Source of the DNA: JBBQVS01 sp038211295
GTDB lineage: Bacteria; Chloroflexota; Ktedonobacteria; Ktedonobacterales; Ktedonobacteraceae
NCBI GenBank assembly: GCA_038211295.1
Contig: JBBQVS010000058.1
Location: 1 to 26,359 of the forward strand
Direction: 5' to 3'
Length of the DNA stretch: 26,359 bases
The position numbers and the translations under genes are program-made. Under the pieces are notes generated by a model. That model saw only the letters and a list, made by a program, of their open reading frames with translations, did not search any database and was not told the DNA's origin. Positions 1-6,309 of this stretch are shown here, in pieces (position 1 is the first letter of the stretch; each line of letters begins with the position of its first letter).

Positions 1-1
1 T

Positions 2-169
2 TCACTACCGCGCATCGACGGTTTTGATGAAAGCACAGGTGAGGTACTTCACGAGCCGGACATGCCCCGTCCCGAAGAGTGGGTGCCACAAATACTCGCC
101 GAGGTATGTGAAGACATCGTGCATGTGTTGCAAGCTCTCGACGCAAGTATCGCCTACAAACTTTCTTAG
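2..169 (+). CDS. C-terminal fragment of an unidentified protein (5' end outside window)
   Basis: An open frame enters from the left edge and runs 55 codons to a TAG at 167-169. The codons look like those of neighbouring genes, and the peptide is acidic and helix-like (it contains PRPEEWVPQILAEVCEDIV). The frame ends 10 bases before the stop codon of the convergent PRC/MgtE_N/CBS gene, which is the spacing expected of a real gene end. No start codon with a ribosome site is needed inside the window, because the frame is open at base 2. I do not recognise the family and assign no function. An overlapping minus-strand open frame (5-271) is considered a shadow because it runs into the 3' end of the CBS gene. 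Confidence 0.5.
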   Translation, partial: SLPRIDGFDESTGEVLHEPDMPRPEEWVPQILAEVCEDIVHVLQALDASIAYKLS

Positions 170-179
170 CGACTCCGCA

Positions 180-1436
180 CTAATATATCCGCTTGCGGCG
201 TCGCTCGTTAGGTAGCAGTACGTCCAGGGCATCGTCAACCGTGATAATTCCCTGTAACGTGCCTGCCTCACTGATGACGGGAACCGCGAGTAGGTTGTAT
301 TTCGCGATGGTCTCAGCGACTATGCGCGGGTCTGTGCCTGGCTGTACGCTGATGACATCCGCCTCCATAATGGTCTGTAACGTCTGCTCCGGTGTCGCTA
401 TCAGCAAGTCCCACAGTGAGACAACGCCAAGCAGAGCGCACTCGTTCTGCGTCTCGTCCTCGACGCAATAGATGGAGGCGGTTCGTACATCCTGCTCTCG
501 AATATTTTTCTGTATCACACTCATCGCCTCCGCGACTGTACGCGTCTGGTTGAGGACAATATAATCGGTGGTCATTAAGCCGCCGGCGGTATCCTGCTCA
601 TACTCCAGAAGTTCCTGCACCTCGCCCGACTCCTGTGGCTGCATGAGGCGCAATAGTTCCTCAGCACGCTCCTCTGGCAGTAACGCGATCAGATCCGCAG
701 CTTCATCTGGCCCCATCGCTTCCAGAATATCAGCGGCCCGTTCTGCTCGAATATTTTCGAGAATGTGCCGTTGTAAATCGGTGGAAATCTCCTCCATCGT
801 ATCGGCTGCGGTCTCGTTGTCAAGCGTCTCGATCAACTGCGCCCCCTGCTTGGGAGAAAGCTGATGCACAATCTCCGCAATATCTGCCGGATATAGCTCT
901 GCGAGCTGTCCGCCTGTCGGCTGTGCCACCACTGCTGGCATTGTCTCGATGAGTGTGTGATGTGGCCCAATCAACTCGATATCATCCCAGGGAATGAGTG
1001 TCGCGACCCGATTTTTGCCAAGTAACCAGGGGGGCGCGATGCGGCGCACAAGGCCAAGATTAGTATTGTCAATTCCCAGAATATGCCAGGTATCATCGAA
1101 GCCAACATCATTGACGCGAATCGCTTTTTTATGCTCGACATCGATAACCTGCTTGTCAAGTACCTCCTGCGCCAGTGAGATTTCATCGTGCGTTGGCGTC
1201 TCCATCTGTGATACATGGTCGGCTAACGTTGTGCGAAGGCGGAATTCATGTTCATGACGCTCCACTTCGCTGAGTGGAACACGCCAGGGTTGGGCTTCTT
1301 CACCTTCTATGAGTAGCACGCTTGGCTGATTGTGTCCTGCCCCCGTTCTTGGTACAAGTACATCGATAACCTTCCCAACACGCTCATTATGCGCGTTTTC
1401 GACAGAAATATTCAATATCTGACTGAGATAAAACAT
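180..1436 (-). CDS. PRC-barrel / MgtE_N / CBS-pair protein without a transport domain
   Basis: 418 residues. Residues 1-70 resemble a PRC-barrel (it starts MFYLSQILNISVENAHNERVG), and a second PRC-like stretch lies near 85-155. Residues about 175-280 are a MgtE intracellular N domain of short helical repeats (ADIAEIVHQL, AADILEAM, AADLIALL), leading into QDTAGGLMT as in MgtE. Two CBS motifs follow at about 285-345 and 350-410. In MgtE channels these cytosolic domains sense Mg2+ and gate the C-terminal membrane domain. Here the protein ends after the second CBS with RRRKRIY and has no membrane segments. It is therefore probably a soluble regulatory or sensor protein, perhaps acting with a separately encoded cation transporter (inference). 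It starts 5 bases after the pyrG stop with only a weak GAG-type ribosome site, so coupled translation from pyrG is likely. Confidence 0.85.
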   Translation of the reverse strand: MFYLSQILNISVENAHNERVGKVIDVLVPRTGAGHNQPSVLLIEGEEAQPWRVPLSEVERHEHEFRLRTTLADHVSQMETPTHDEISLAQEVLDKQVIDVEHKKAIRVNDVGFDDTWHILGIDNTNLGLVRRIAPPWLLGKNRVATLIPWDDIELIGPHHTLIETMPAVVAQPTGGQLAELYPADIAEIVHQLSPKQGAQLIETLDNETAADTMEEISTDLQRHILENIRAERAADILEAMGPDEAADLIALLPEERAEELLRLMQPQESGEVQELLEYEQDTAGGLMTTDYIVLNQTRTVAEAMSVIQKNIREQDVRTASIYCVEDETQNECALLGVVSLWDLLIATPEQTLQTIMEADVISVQPGTDPRIVAETIAKYNLLAVPVISEAGTLQGIITVDDALDVLLPNERRRKRIY

Positions 1437-1441
1437 AGTTA

Positions 1442-3118
1442 TTACATCTCAACACGAGCATTACTAAACACACTACTAGACTCAGCTTCGCGTTCCACAT
1501 CCACATTTTTCTGCTGTTCAAGCTGAACGCTCGCACCAATAAAATCGCGGAAAAGTGGATGCGGATGAGTGGGACGACTCTTAAATTCAGGATGAAACTG
1601 CGAGGCGACAAACCAGGGATGGTCTGCCAGCTCAATGACCTCAACCAGGTTGTTATCGGCTGAACGCCCACTCACTATCAATCCCTGCGTCTCCATTCGC
1701 TTGCGAAATTCGTTGTTAAATTCGTAGCGATGGCGGTGTCGCTCAAATACGATTGGCTCACCATAAGCTGTGTACGTTTTAGTGCCTGCTGTCAGGCAAC
1801 ATACCCAGTTGCCGAGCCGCATAGTGCCGCCCTTGTCGGCGACCTGGCGTTGTGTGAGCATCAGGTCGATCACTGGATTGGGCGTCTGCGGGTCAAATTC
1901 GGTGCTGTTGGCATCTGGCAGGCCCAGAACGTTGCGCGCGAACTCGATTACCGCGACCTGCATTCCCAGGCATAGACCGAGATAGGGAATCTTTTTGCGA
2001 CGGGCGAAGTTTGCCGCTTTAATCTTGCCCTCGATGCCGCGATGTCCGAAACCGCCCGGCACGACGATGCCAGCGACATCTTCAAGTGCCTCAGTGTATG
2101 CCTCGCCCATTTGTTCCAATGCTTCGGAGTTGATCCACTTGATGCGGACATCGACATCGTGAAACCAACCTGCGTGGTTGAGCGATTCCGCGACGGACAT
2201 ATACGCGTCATGTAGTTCCACATATTTGCCTACCAGACCAATCGTGACCTCTGGACGGGGACTCTTGATCTTCTCGACAAGCGCAGTCCACTCCTGCATC
2301 TGTGGCTCCTGCCGCTTCAGTCGTAGCTCGTTGACGATAAATTCACCCAGGCCGGCCTCTTCTAAAATCAGTGGAACCTCATAAATGGTATCGGCGGTGA
2401 GCATTGGGATAACGGCGGCGGTCTCGATATTGCAGAACAGGGCGATTTTGTCACGAAGATCATCGGTCATAGGGTAGTCCGAGCGGCACATGATAACATC
2501 GGGCTGGATACCGACGCGGAGCAATTCCTTGACGCTGTGCTGAGTCGGTTTGGTCTTGAGTTCTTTCGTAGAGCCAAGATAGGGGAGCAGCGTAACATGG
2601 AGGTAAAGCACGTCGCGGCGGCCTACATCTTTTCTCATCTGGCGAATCGCTTCCAGGAATGGCTCGCCCTCGATGTCGCCAACAGTTCCACCGACCTCGA
2701 CAATGACCACATCGGCATCGGAACGCCGCGCCACCGCGCGAATGCGGTCTTTAATTTCGTTGGTGATGTGAGGAATAACCTGAATGGTGCCGCCGAGATA
2801 TTCGCCACGTCGCTCTTTGCCGATCACAGAGGCGTAGACCTGTCCCGTTGTGACATTGTTGGCCTGATACGCTGGCTCGTCGGTAAAACGTTCGTAGTGA
2901 CCGAGGTCGAGGTCCGTTTCAGCTCCGTCGTCGGTGACGAAGACTTCACCATGCTGATAAGGCGACATAGTGCCGGGATCAACGTTGATGTAGGGATCCA
3001 ATTTCATGAGCGAGACGGAGACGCCACGATTCTTGAGGAGACGACCTAACGATGCAACACTGATACCCTTCCCTACCGATGAGGCCACACCACCTGTTAC
3101 GAAGATAAACTTTGACAT
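1442..3118 (-). CDS. pyrG: CTP synthase
   Basis: 558 residues. The enzyme makes CTP from UTP, ATP and glutamine in the cytosol, the last step of pyrimidine nucleotide synthesis. The N-terminal synthetase domain opens MSKFIFVTGGVASSVGKG (nucleotide-binding loop at 9-18) and carries EVGGTVGDIE (141-150) and STKELKTKPTQHSVKELL. The C-terminal class I glutamine amidotransferase domain has the nucleophile Cys383 in GLCLGMQ and the His509/Glu511 pair in QFHPEF. The start chosen is the ATG at 3118, with AGGAGG 11 bases upstream; an in-frame GTG seven codons earlier overlaps that ribosome site and is unlikely. The last 30 or so residues are a polar tail beyond the usual length of about 535. The gene follows the hydrolase gene on the same strand after 138 bases containing a hairpin, and is followed by the CBS gene after 5 bases. 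Confidence 0.97.
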   Translation of the reverse strand: MSKFIFVTGGVASSVGKGISVASLGRLLKNRGVSVSLMKLDPYINVDPGTMSPYQHGEVFVTDDGAETDLDLGHYERFTDEPAYQANNVTTGQVYASVIGKERRGEYLGGTIQVIPHITNEIKDRIRAVARRSDADVVIVEVGGTVGDIEGEPFLEAIRQMRKDVGRRDVLYLHVTLLPYLGSTKELKTKPTQHSVKELLRVGIQPDVIMCRSDYPMTDDLRDKIALFCNIETAAVIPMLTADTIYEVPLILEEAGLGEFIVNELRLKRQEPQMQEWTALVEKIKSPRPEVTIGLVGKYVELHDAYMSVAESLNHAGWFHDVDVRIKWINSEALEQMGEAYTEALEDVAGIVVPGGFGHRGIEGKIKAANFARRKKIPYLGLCLGMQVAVIEFARNVLGLPDANSTEFDPQTPNPVIDLMLTQRQVADKGGTMRLGNWVCCLTAGTKTYTAYGEPIVFERHRHRYEFNNEFRKRMETQGLIVSGRSADNNLVEVIELADHPWFVASQFHPEFKSRPTHPHPLFRDFIGASVQLEQQKNVDVEREAESSSVFSNARVEM

Positions 3119-3212
3119 AATGAAAGAATCCTCCTGCACTCGGAGCCTTGCCGTCGTGCGCTTGCCGTTATGTCTGCACGCTTTCTACATGATACAGGAA
3201 TATACGGCGCAT

Positions 3213-3283
3213 AAAAAACCTTATTCCCAGGAACGCAAATAATCCTGCCCTCGCGGCTAGCGCGGAGAGAGCAGGATTATTTG
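3213..3283 (-). terminator. Hairpin with downstream T6 between the hydrolase gene and pyrG
   Basis: Perfect 13-base arms at 3236-3248 and 3271-3283 (AATCCTGC core) flank an imperfect GC-rich inner stem. Read on the minus strand, the hairpin is followed by TTATTTG and, about 20 bases later, GGTTTTTT (T6 at 3213-3218). The right arm lies inside the last codons of the hydrolase gene, whose stop codon (3257-3259) sits in the loop region. It probably terminates or attenuates transcription coming from the hydrolase gene before pyrG. I could not find a convincing separate pyrG promoter in the remaining spacer. Confidence 0.6.
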
Positions 3284-3931
3284 TAGTACCGAAGGTGCGG
3301 TTGTTAAAGTGTTACGAGTGATTGTAAATTTGGGTTGAACATTGTTTTTGTCGATACCCATTTCGCGGCAGAATTTGTCGAGCGGGTTGGGCGTATCAGC
3401 ATCGGCCTCTTCCGGCGGAACAGGACGGTAGTGCATCGGGATGACAATACGTGGCTCCACCTGCCCAATGATCTCGGCGGCCTGCGAGACGTTGATACCA
3501 TGCTGACCACCAATAGGAAGCAAAAGCACATCGGCGTCCGCGACATCTTCAAGTTGCTCTTCTTGCAGAGTATGACCGAGATCGCCCAGGTGACAGATGG
3601 CGATATCATCAATGTGAATGATAAAAATTGTGTTGCGTCCTCGCTCCTGCCCACGTTTGCTATCGTGGTAGGATGCGACCCCCGTAATCAGTACATCGCT
3701 AATCTCGTACTCACCAGGACTACGTACAACGCGCGGTGCCTTGCTACCAACGCCCACAACACCCTCAACATAGTTATGCCCAGTGTGATTGTGACTAACG
3801 GTGATAATAGAGGCGTTGGTCTTGCCAAATCTTGCTTCTTCGCCCTGCTCCGGCGTAAAAGGGTCAGTGACGACTGTCACGTTTTTGCCACGTAATTGAA
3901 AGCAGGAGTGGCCTAGCCAGGTAATTTCCAT
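3257..3931 (-). CDS. Metallo-beta-lactamase-fold hydrolase, UPF0173-like
   Basis: 224 residues, starting MEITWLGHSCFQL, the typical opening of the small UPF0173 / L-ascorbate-lactonase-like family. The metal-binding region reads SHNHTGH (46-52), so the expected Asp of HxHxDH is Gly51. Other family markers are present: SPGEYEI (71-77), GVASYHD (84-90), HLGDLGH (114-120) and PMHYRP (165-170). The substrate is unknown for this family. The ATG at 3931 is preceded by GAGGAAG at good spacing; a longer frame back to 3997 lacks a ribosome site and covers the promoter. The gene is divergent from grpE. Its own promoter and a 5' hairpin are listed separately. Confidence 0.85.
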   Translation of the reverse strand: MEITWLGHSCFQLRGKNVTVVTDPFTPEQGEEARFGKTNASIITVSHNHTGHNYVEGVVGVGSKAPRVVRSPGEYEISDVLITGVASYHDSKRGQERGRNTIFIIHIDDIAICHLGDLGHTLQEEQLEDVADADVLLLPIGGQHGINVSQAAEIIGQVEPRIVIPMHYRPVPPEEADADTPNPLDKFCREMGIDKNNVQPKFTITRNTLTTAPSVLQIILLSPR

Positions 3932-3951
3932 TTGGGTCGCTTCCTCGCATA

Positions 3952-3985
3952 AGTTCGGGCGGGGACCATTGTCCTCGCCCGAACT
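3952..3985 (-). promoter_or_regulatory. 15-bp inverted repeat at the transcript start of the hydrolase gene
   Basis: The arms AGTTCGGGCGGGGAC (3952-3966) and GTCCTCGCCCGAACT (3971-3985) pair over 15 positions with one G-U type mismatch and a 4-base loop. The repeat begins next to the predicted transcription start and ends about 10 bases before the ribosome site of the minus-strand hydrolase gene. It could protect the 5' end of the mRNA, influence translation, or be a protein-binding site at the DNA level; the sequence alone cannot decide. Confidence 0.55.
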
Positions 3986-3987
3986 GT

Positions 3988-4016
3988 ATTGTACCATAAG
4001 GATAGGTCTTTCACAA
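3988..4016 (-). promoter_or_regulatory. Predicted sigma-A-type promoter of the hydrolase gene
   Basis: On the minus strand, TTGTGA (4011-4016) is followed after 17 bases by TACAAT (3988-3993). The -10 element differs from TATAAT at one base and the spacing is ideal. Transcription would start near 3981, about 50 bases upstream of the ATG. Confidence 0.6.
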
Positions 4017-4063
4017 GAGAATCACAGTCTGGTCTTGATCCTGACCATGAAAACTGCGAGTTG

Positions 4064-4080
4064 TGCTGGTAGAACCAGCA
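4064..4080. promoter_or_regulatory. 17-bp palindrome between divergent promoters
   Basis: TGCTGGT and ACCAGCA are separated by AGA. The palindrome lies 25 bases upstream of the grpE -35 element and about 50 bases upstream of the -35 of the divergent hydrolase promoter. It is a candidate operator for an unidentified regulator, with no independent support. Confidence 0.35.
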
Positions 4081-4104
4081 TGAGATTGTACGCTCTGTTT
4101 CAGA

Positions 4105-4125
4105 CTTGACAGTATGCGACTCAAA
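4105..4125 (+). promoter_or_regulatory. HAIR-like operator for HspR
   Basis: The sequence reads CTTGACA-N7-ACTCAAA. The HAIR element bound by HspR is CTTGAGT-N7-ACTCAAG, so the left half matches 5 of 7, the right half 6 of 7, and the 7-base spacing is exact. The site covers the -35 hexamer of the grpE promoter, which explains the deviation in the left half: TTGACA serves both functions. hspR is the third gene of the operon, so negative autoregulation is the natural reading. Confidence 0.7.
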
Positions 4126-4134
4126 GTTTATACT
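4106..4134 (+). promoter_or_regulatory. Near-consensus promoter of grpE-dnaJ-hspR
   Basis: TTGACA (4106-4111), a 17-base spacer and TATACT (4129-4134). This is a consensus -35, ideal spacing and a one-mismatch -10. Transcription should start near 4141, leaving a leader of about 65 bases. Such a strong promoter fits an operon held down by a repressor. Confidence 0.85.
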
Positions 4135-4205
4135 AGTATGGCAATAAATCTTGTGTAAACTTTGTTTATGAAATAGATAACGAGAAGCAAGGAGTGCGTA
4201 AGAAC

Positions 4206-4745
4206 ATGGAGGATGTACAAGGCATGTCACCAGAACAACCAAATTTCACAAATATAACCCCAATCGACGCCGCGCGTATCGCGGAACTAGAGACTCAGCT
4301 CGCGCAGGCTAAGCAAGAGGCGGCGGACAACTGGAATAAGTTTTTGCGTGAGCGGGCCGATATGGAAAACTTCCGCAAGCGTCAGGAGCGCGTGTTGACG
4401 GATCGCGTGTACAACCAGAAGAAGGCCCTTATCAATAAGTTTCTGGGTGTCGTAGACAACGTAGACCGCGCGATGGTGTATCAGGACACAATGAGCCGTC
4501 AGGACTTGCAGCAGGCATTGCGGATGGTGCAGTGGCAGTTGAGTGAAGTCATGCGTGGCGAGGGCCTGAATGTCGTCCCAACAGTGGGTGAGGCGTTCAA
4601 CCCCTACCTGCATGAGGCAATCGAGGCCGTAGAGAATAGCGACAAGCCAGAGGGCATGATTGTCGAAGAGGTGCTTCGCGGATACACACTTGGAGATGAG
4701 ACGCTCCGCGCCGCTCGCGTGAAGGTGAGCATGGGCAATAAGTAA
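4206..4745 (+). CDS. grpE: Nucleotide exchange factor GrpE
   Basis: 179 residues. GrpE releases ADP from the Hsp70 chaperone DnaK in the cytosol. A long coiled coil (about 20-100: AARIAELETQLAQAKQEA, then FLRERADMENFRKRQER) is followed by KFLGVVDNVDRAM (78-90). The beta domain carries VPTVGEAFNPYLHEAI (124-139) and VVEEVLRGYTLGDETLRAARVKVS, the family signature. The ATG at 4206 has AAGGAG 11 bases upstream; an in-frame GTG at 4194 overlaps that ribosome site and is rejected. It is the first gene of the heat-shock operon. dnaK, which often heads such operons in HspR-controlled organisms, is not present in the window. Confidence 0.95.
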   Translation: MEDVQGMSPEQPNFTNITPIDAARIAELETQLAQAKQEAADNWNKFLRERADMENFRKRQERVLTDRVYNQKKALINKFLGVVDNVDRAMVYQDTMSRQDLQQALRMVQWQLSEVMRGEGLNVVPTVGEAFNPYLHEAIEAVENSDKPEGMIVEEVLRGYTLGDETLRAARVKVSMGNK

Positions 4746-4773
4746 AATCTCCTATAAAAAAGAGGGCTAGCAA

Positions 4774-5817
4774 ATGGAATATAAAGACTATTATAAAATA
4801 CTCGGCGTGGCGCGTGGAGCTAGCGCGGACGAAATCAAAAAGGCTTTTCGTAAGCTGGCCCGCAAGTATCACCCCGACGTAAACCCTGGTGACAAGAAGG
4901 CTGAGTCGAAGTTCAAAGAGATCAACGAGGCGTATGAAGTGCTTTCCGATACGGAGAAGCGCAGCAAGTACGACACGCTTGGCCCGAACTGGCAAGAGCA
5001 ATTTGGCCCAAGCATGTCCAATACGCACCGTGCATATAGTACCAGCAATGGCGCAACAGGGGGACGCACACAGCAGCAATTCGAGTTTGACCAGGGGAAC
5101 TTCTCCGATTTCTTCGAGACGTTGTTTGGACGAACTGGCACGTATGGAGCACCGGGAACTGCCGGACGTAGTGGCGGCGTGCGCGAAGACATGCGACGAC
5201 GTGCCGGCGATGATATCGAGCAACCTGTCGAGGTAACGTTGCAGGAAGCATATGTGGGTGGTGTGCGAACCTTCAACATTCAATCGACGGAGGTGTGTCC
5301 CACCTGCCAGGGGACGGGTGAAGTAAGTGGTAGAGTGTGTTCGACCTGTAGCGGGCAGGGCATGATTCCGCGCAACAAGCGCATTCAGGTAAAGATACCA
5401 GCAGGTGTAGATAACGGCTCGAAGATTCGCGTTGCGGGCGAGGGACAACCAGGTATTGGCGGTGGCCCGCGTGGTGATCTCTATCTGATAATCAGTGTGA
5501 AGCTTGACACAACGTTCGAGCGCAAAGGTGACGATCTCACCGTCGATATCGATGTTGAGCTTGTACCCGCGCTGCTTGGCGGCGAAGTTCCTGTGCCACT
5601 GCTTGATGGACGTAAGGTCATGCTCACGATTCCATCCGAGACGCAGAACAATCGTATCTTTCGACTCGCGGGCAAAGGAATGCCACGCTTGCGCGGCGAG
5701 GGAAGCGGCAATCTGTATGCGCGGGTGCGCGTGGTGCTGCCAACGCATTTATCGCAACAGGAACGCAATCTTTTTGAACAGTTCGCGCGTGGGCGTAGTG
5801 CCGAGGTGCGTTCATAG
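4774..5817 (+). CDS. dnaJ: DnaJ-type Hsp40 with a reduced zinc-finger domain
   Basis: 347 residues, co-chaperone that stimulates DnaK ATPase. The J domain (about 4-70) holds the HPD motif at 33-35 (KYHPDVNPGD). A Ser/Gly/Gln-rich linker with FSDFFETLFG follows at about 80-135. The central domain has only two CxxCxGxG repeats, CPTCQGTG (175-182) and CSTCSGQG (189-196), six residues apart, where classical DnaJ has four. This would give one zinc site instead of two. The C-terminal substrate-binding domains are complete (KIPAGVDNGSKIRVAGEG, then ALLGGEVPVPLLDG and RLAGKGMPRL). The ribosome site is AGAGGG, 28 bases after the grpE stop. It could also be called a DnaJ C-terminal-domain protein intermediate between DnaJ and CbpA. 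Confidence 0.93.
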   Translation: MEYKDYYKILGVARGASADEIKKAFRKLARKYHPDVNPGDKKAESKFKEINEAYEVLSDTEKRSKYDTLGPNWQEQFGPSMSNTHRAYSTSNGATGGRTQQQFEFDQGNFSDFFETLFGRTGTYGAPGTAGRSGGVREDMRRRAGDDIEQPVEVTLQEAYVGGVRTFNIQSTEVCPTCQGTGEVSGRVCSTCSGQGMIPRNKRIQVKIPAGVDNGSKIRVAGEGQPGIGGGPRGDLYLIISVKLDTTFERKGDDLTVDIDVELVPALLGGEVPVPLLDGRKVMLTIPSETQNNRIFRLAGKGMPRLRGEGSGNLYARVRVVLPTHLSQQERNLFEQFARGRSAEVRS

Positions 5818-5837
5818 TAAGAAAGGAAGTGAGGGTC

Positions 5838-6206
5838 ATGCCTGAGAAAAGTGATGGCGCATGGTATGTCATCAGTATCGCGGCACAAAGAGCCGAGGTG
5901 CATGAGCAGACATTGCGTCATTACGAACGCTTGGGACTCATTTCACCTACCCGTAAAGGCGCGAGTCCACACAGTCCGCGCCTGTACACGGAGCAAGACA
6001 TCGAGCGCGTTGTGCATATACGTAGCCTGATGCGCGACCTCGGCGTAAATCTCGCGGGCGTCGAGGCCATTCTCCATATGAAAGATCGTATGGAAACCTT
6101 GCAAGAAACACTGGAACAAGAGCTACAAGCTCTACGCACACAACACGAAGCCGAGACGCGGCGACTCAAAGAGATTATCGAACGTCTGCAACGCGGCACC
6201 TCATGA
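5838..6206 (+). CDS. hspR: MerR-family heat-shock repressor HspR
   Basis: 122 residues. A MerR-type winged helix-turn-helix covers YVISIAAQRAEVHEQTLRHYERLGLISPTR (10-39), the wing contains HSPRLYTEQDIERV (45-58), and an HspR-like NLAGVEAIL (71-79) follows. From about 83 to 118 there is a charged coiled coil for dimerisation. Known HspR proteins repress dnaK-type operons by binding HAIR repeats, with DnaK as co-repressor. Here a HAIR-like site overlaps the promoter of the operon that ends with this gene. The ATG at 5838 with AGGAAG 8 bases upstream is preferred to an in-frame GTG at 5829 that overlaps the ribosome site. The gene follows dnaJ after 20 bases. Confidence 0.88.
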   Translation: MPEKSDGAWYVISIAAQRAEVHEQTLRHYERLGLISPTRKGASPHSPRLYTEQDIERVVHIRSLMRDLGVNLAGVEAILHMKDRMETLQETLEQELQALRTQHEAETRRLKEIIERLQRGTS

Positions 6207-6246
6207 TAAAGAGCAATGCGTAGAGGCGAGCGTAGCATATACCTTG

Positions 6247-6282
6247 AACGGGGATCACAAAGAAACTCTCATGATCCCCGTT
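6247..6282 (+). terminator. Hairpin at the end of the heat-shock operon
   Basis: Perfect 11-base arms AACGGGGATCA (6247-6257) and TGATCCCCGTT (6272-6282) enclose a 14-base loop, 40 bases after the hspR stop. The following bases TCCTCCCC are pyrimidine-rich but hold no long T run, so it is terminator-like rather than textbook. It lies between convergent hspR and the glycoside hydrolase gene (ending at 6310) and could serve both. Confidence 0.6.
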
Positions 6283-6309
6283 TCCTCCCCATTTGTGTTT
6301 CTCTATATT

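Noticed and set aside
2537..3049. A 170-residue plus-strand open frame inside pyrG
   Set aside because: Antisense to a strongly conserved enzyme, with no family resemblance.
3140..3256. PyrR-type or CTP-sensing attenuator of pyrG
   Set aside because: The G-rich initial transcript and terminator arrangement known for Gram-positive pyrG leaders is not seen; only the hairpin shared with the upstream gene end is clear.
3335..3895. A 186-residue plus-strand open frame over the hydrolase gene
   Set aside because: Antisense to the metallo-beta-lactamase-fold gene, which has clear family motifs.
4000..4205. CIRCE element (HrcA site) upstream of grpE
   Set aside because: No TTAGCACTC-N9-GAGTGCTAA-like repeat is present; the repeat found fits HAIR instead.
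4597..5748. A 383-residue open frame on the minus strand across the 3' end of grpE and dnaJ
   Set aside because: It is fully antisense to grpE and dnaJ, has no recognisable domain and no ribosome site; it results from the codon bias of dnaJ.
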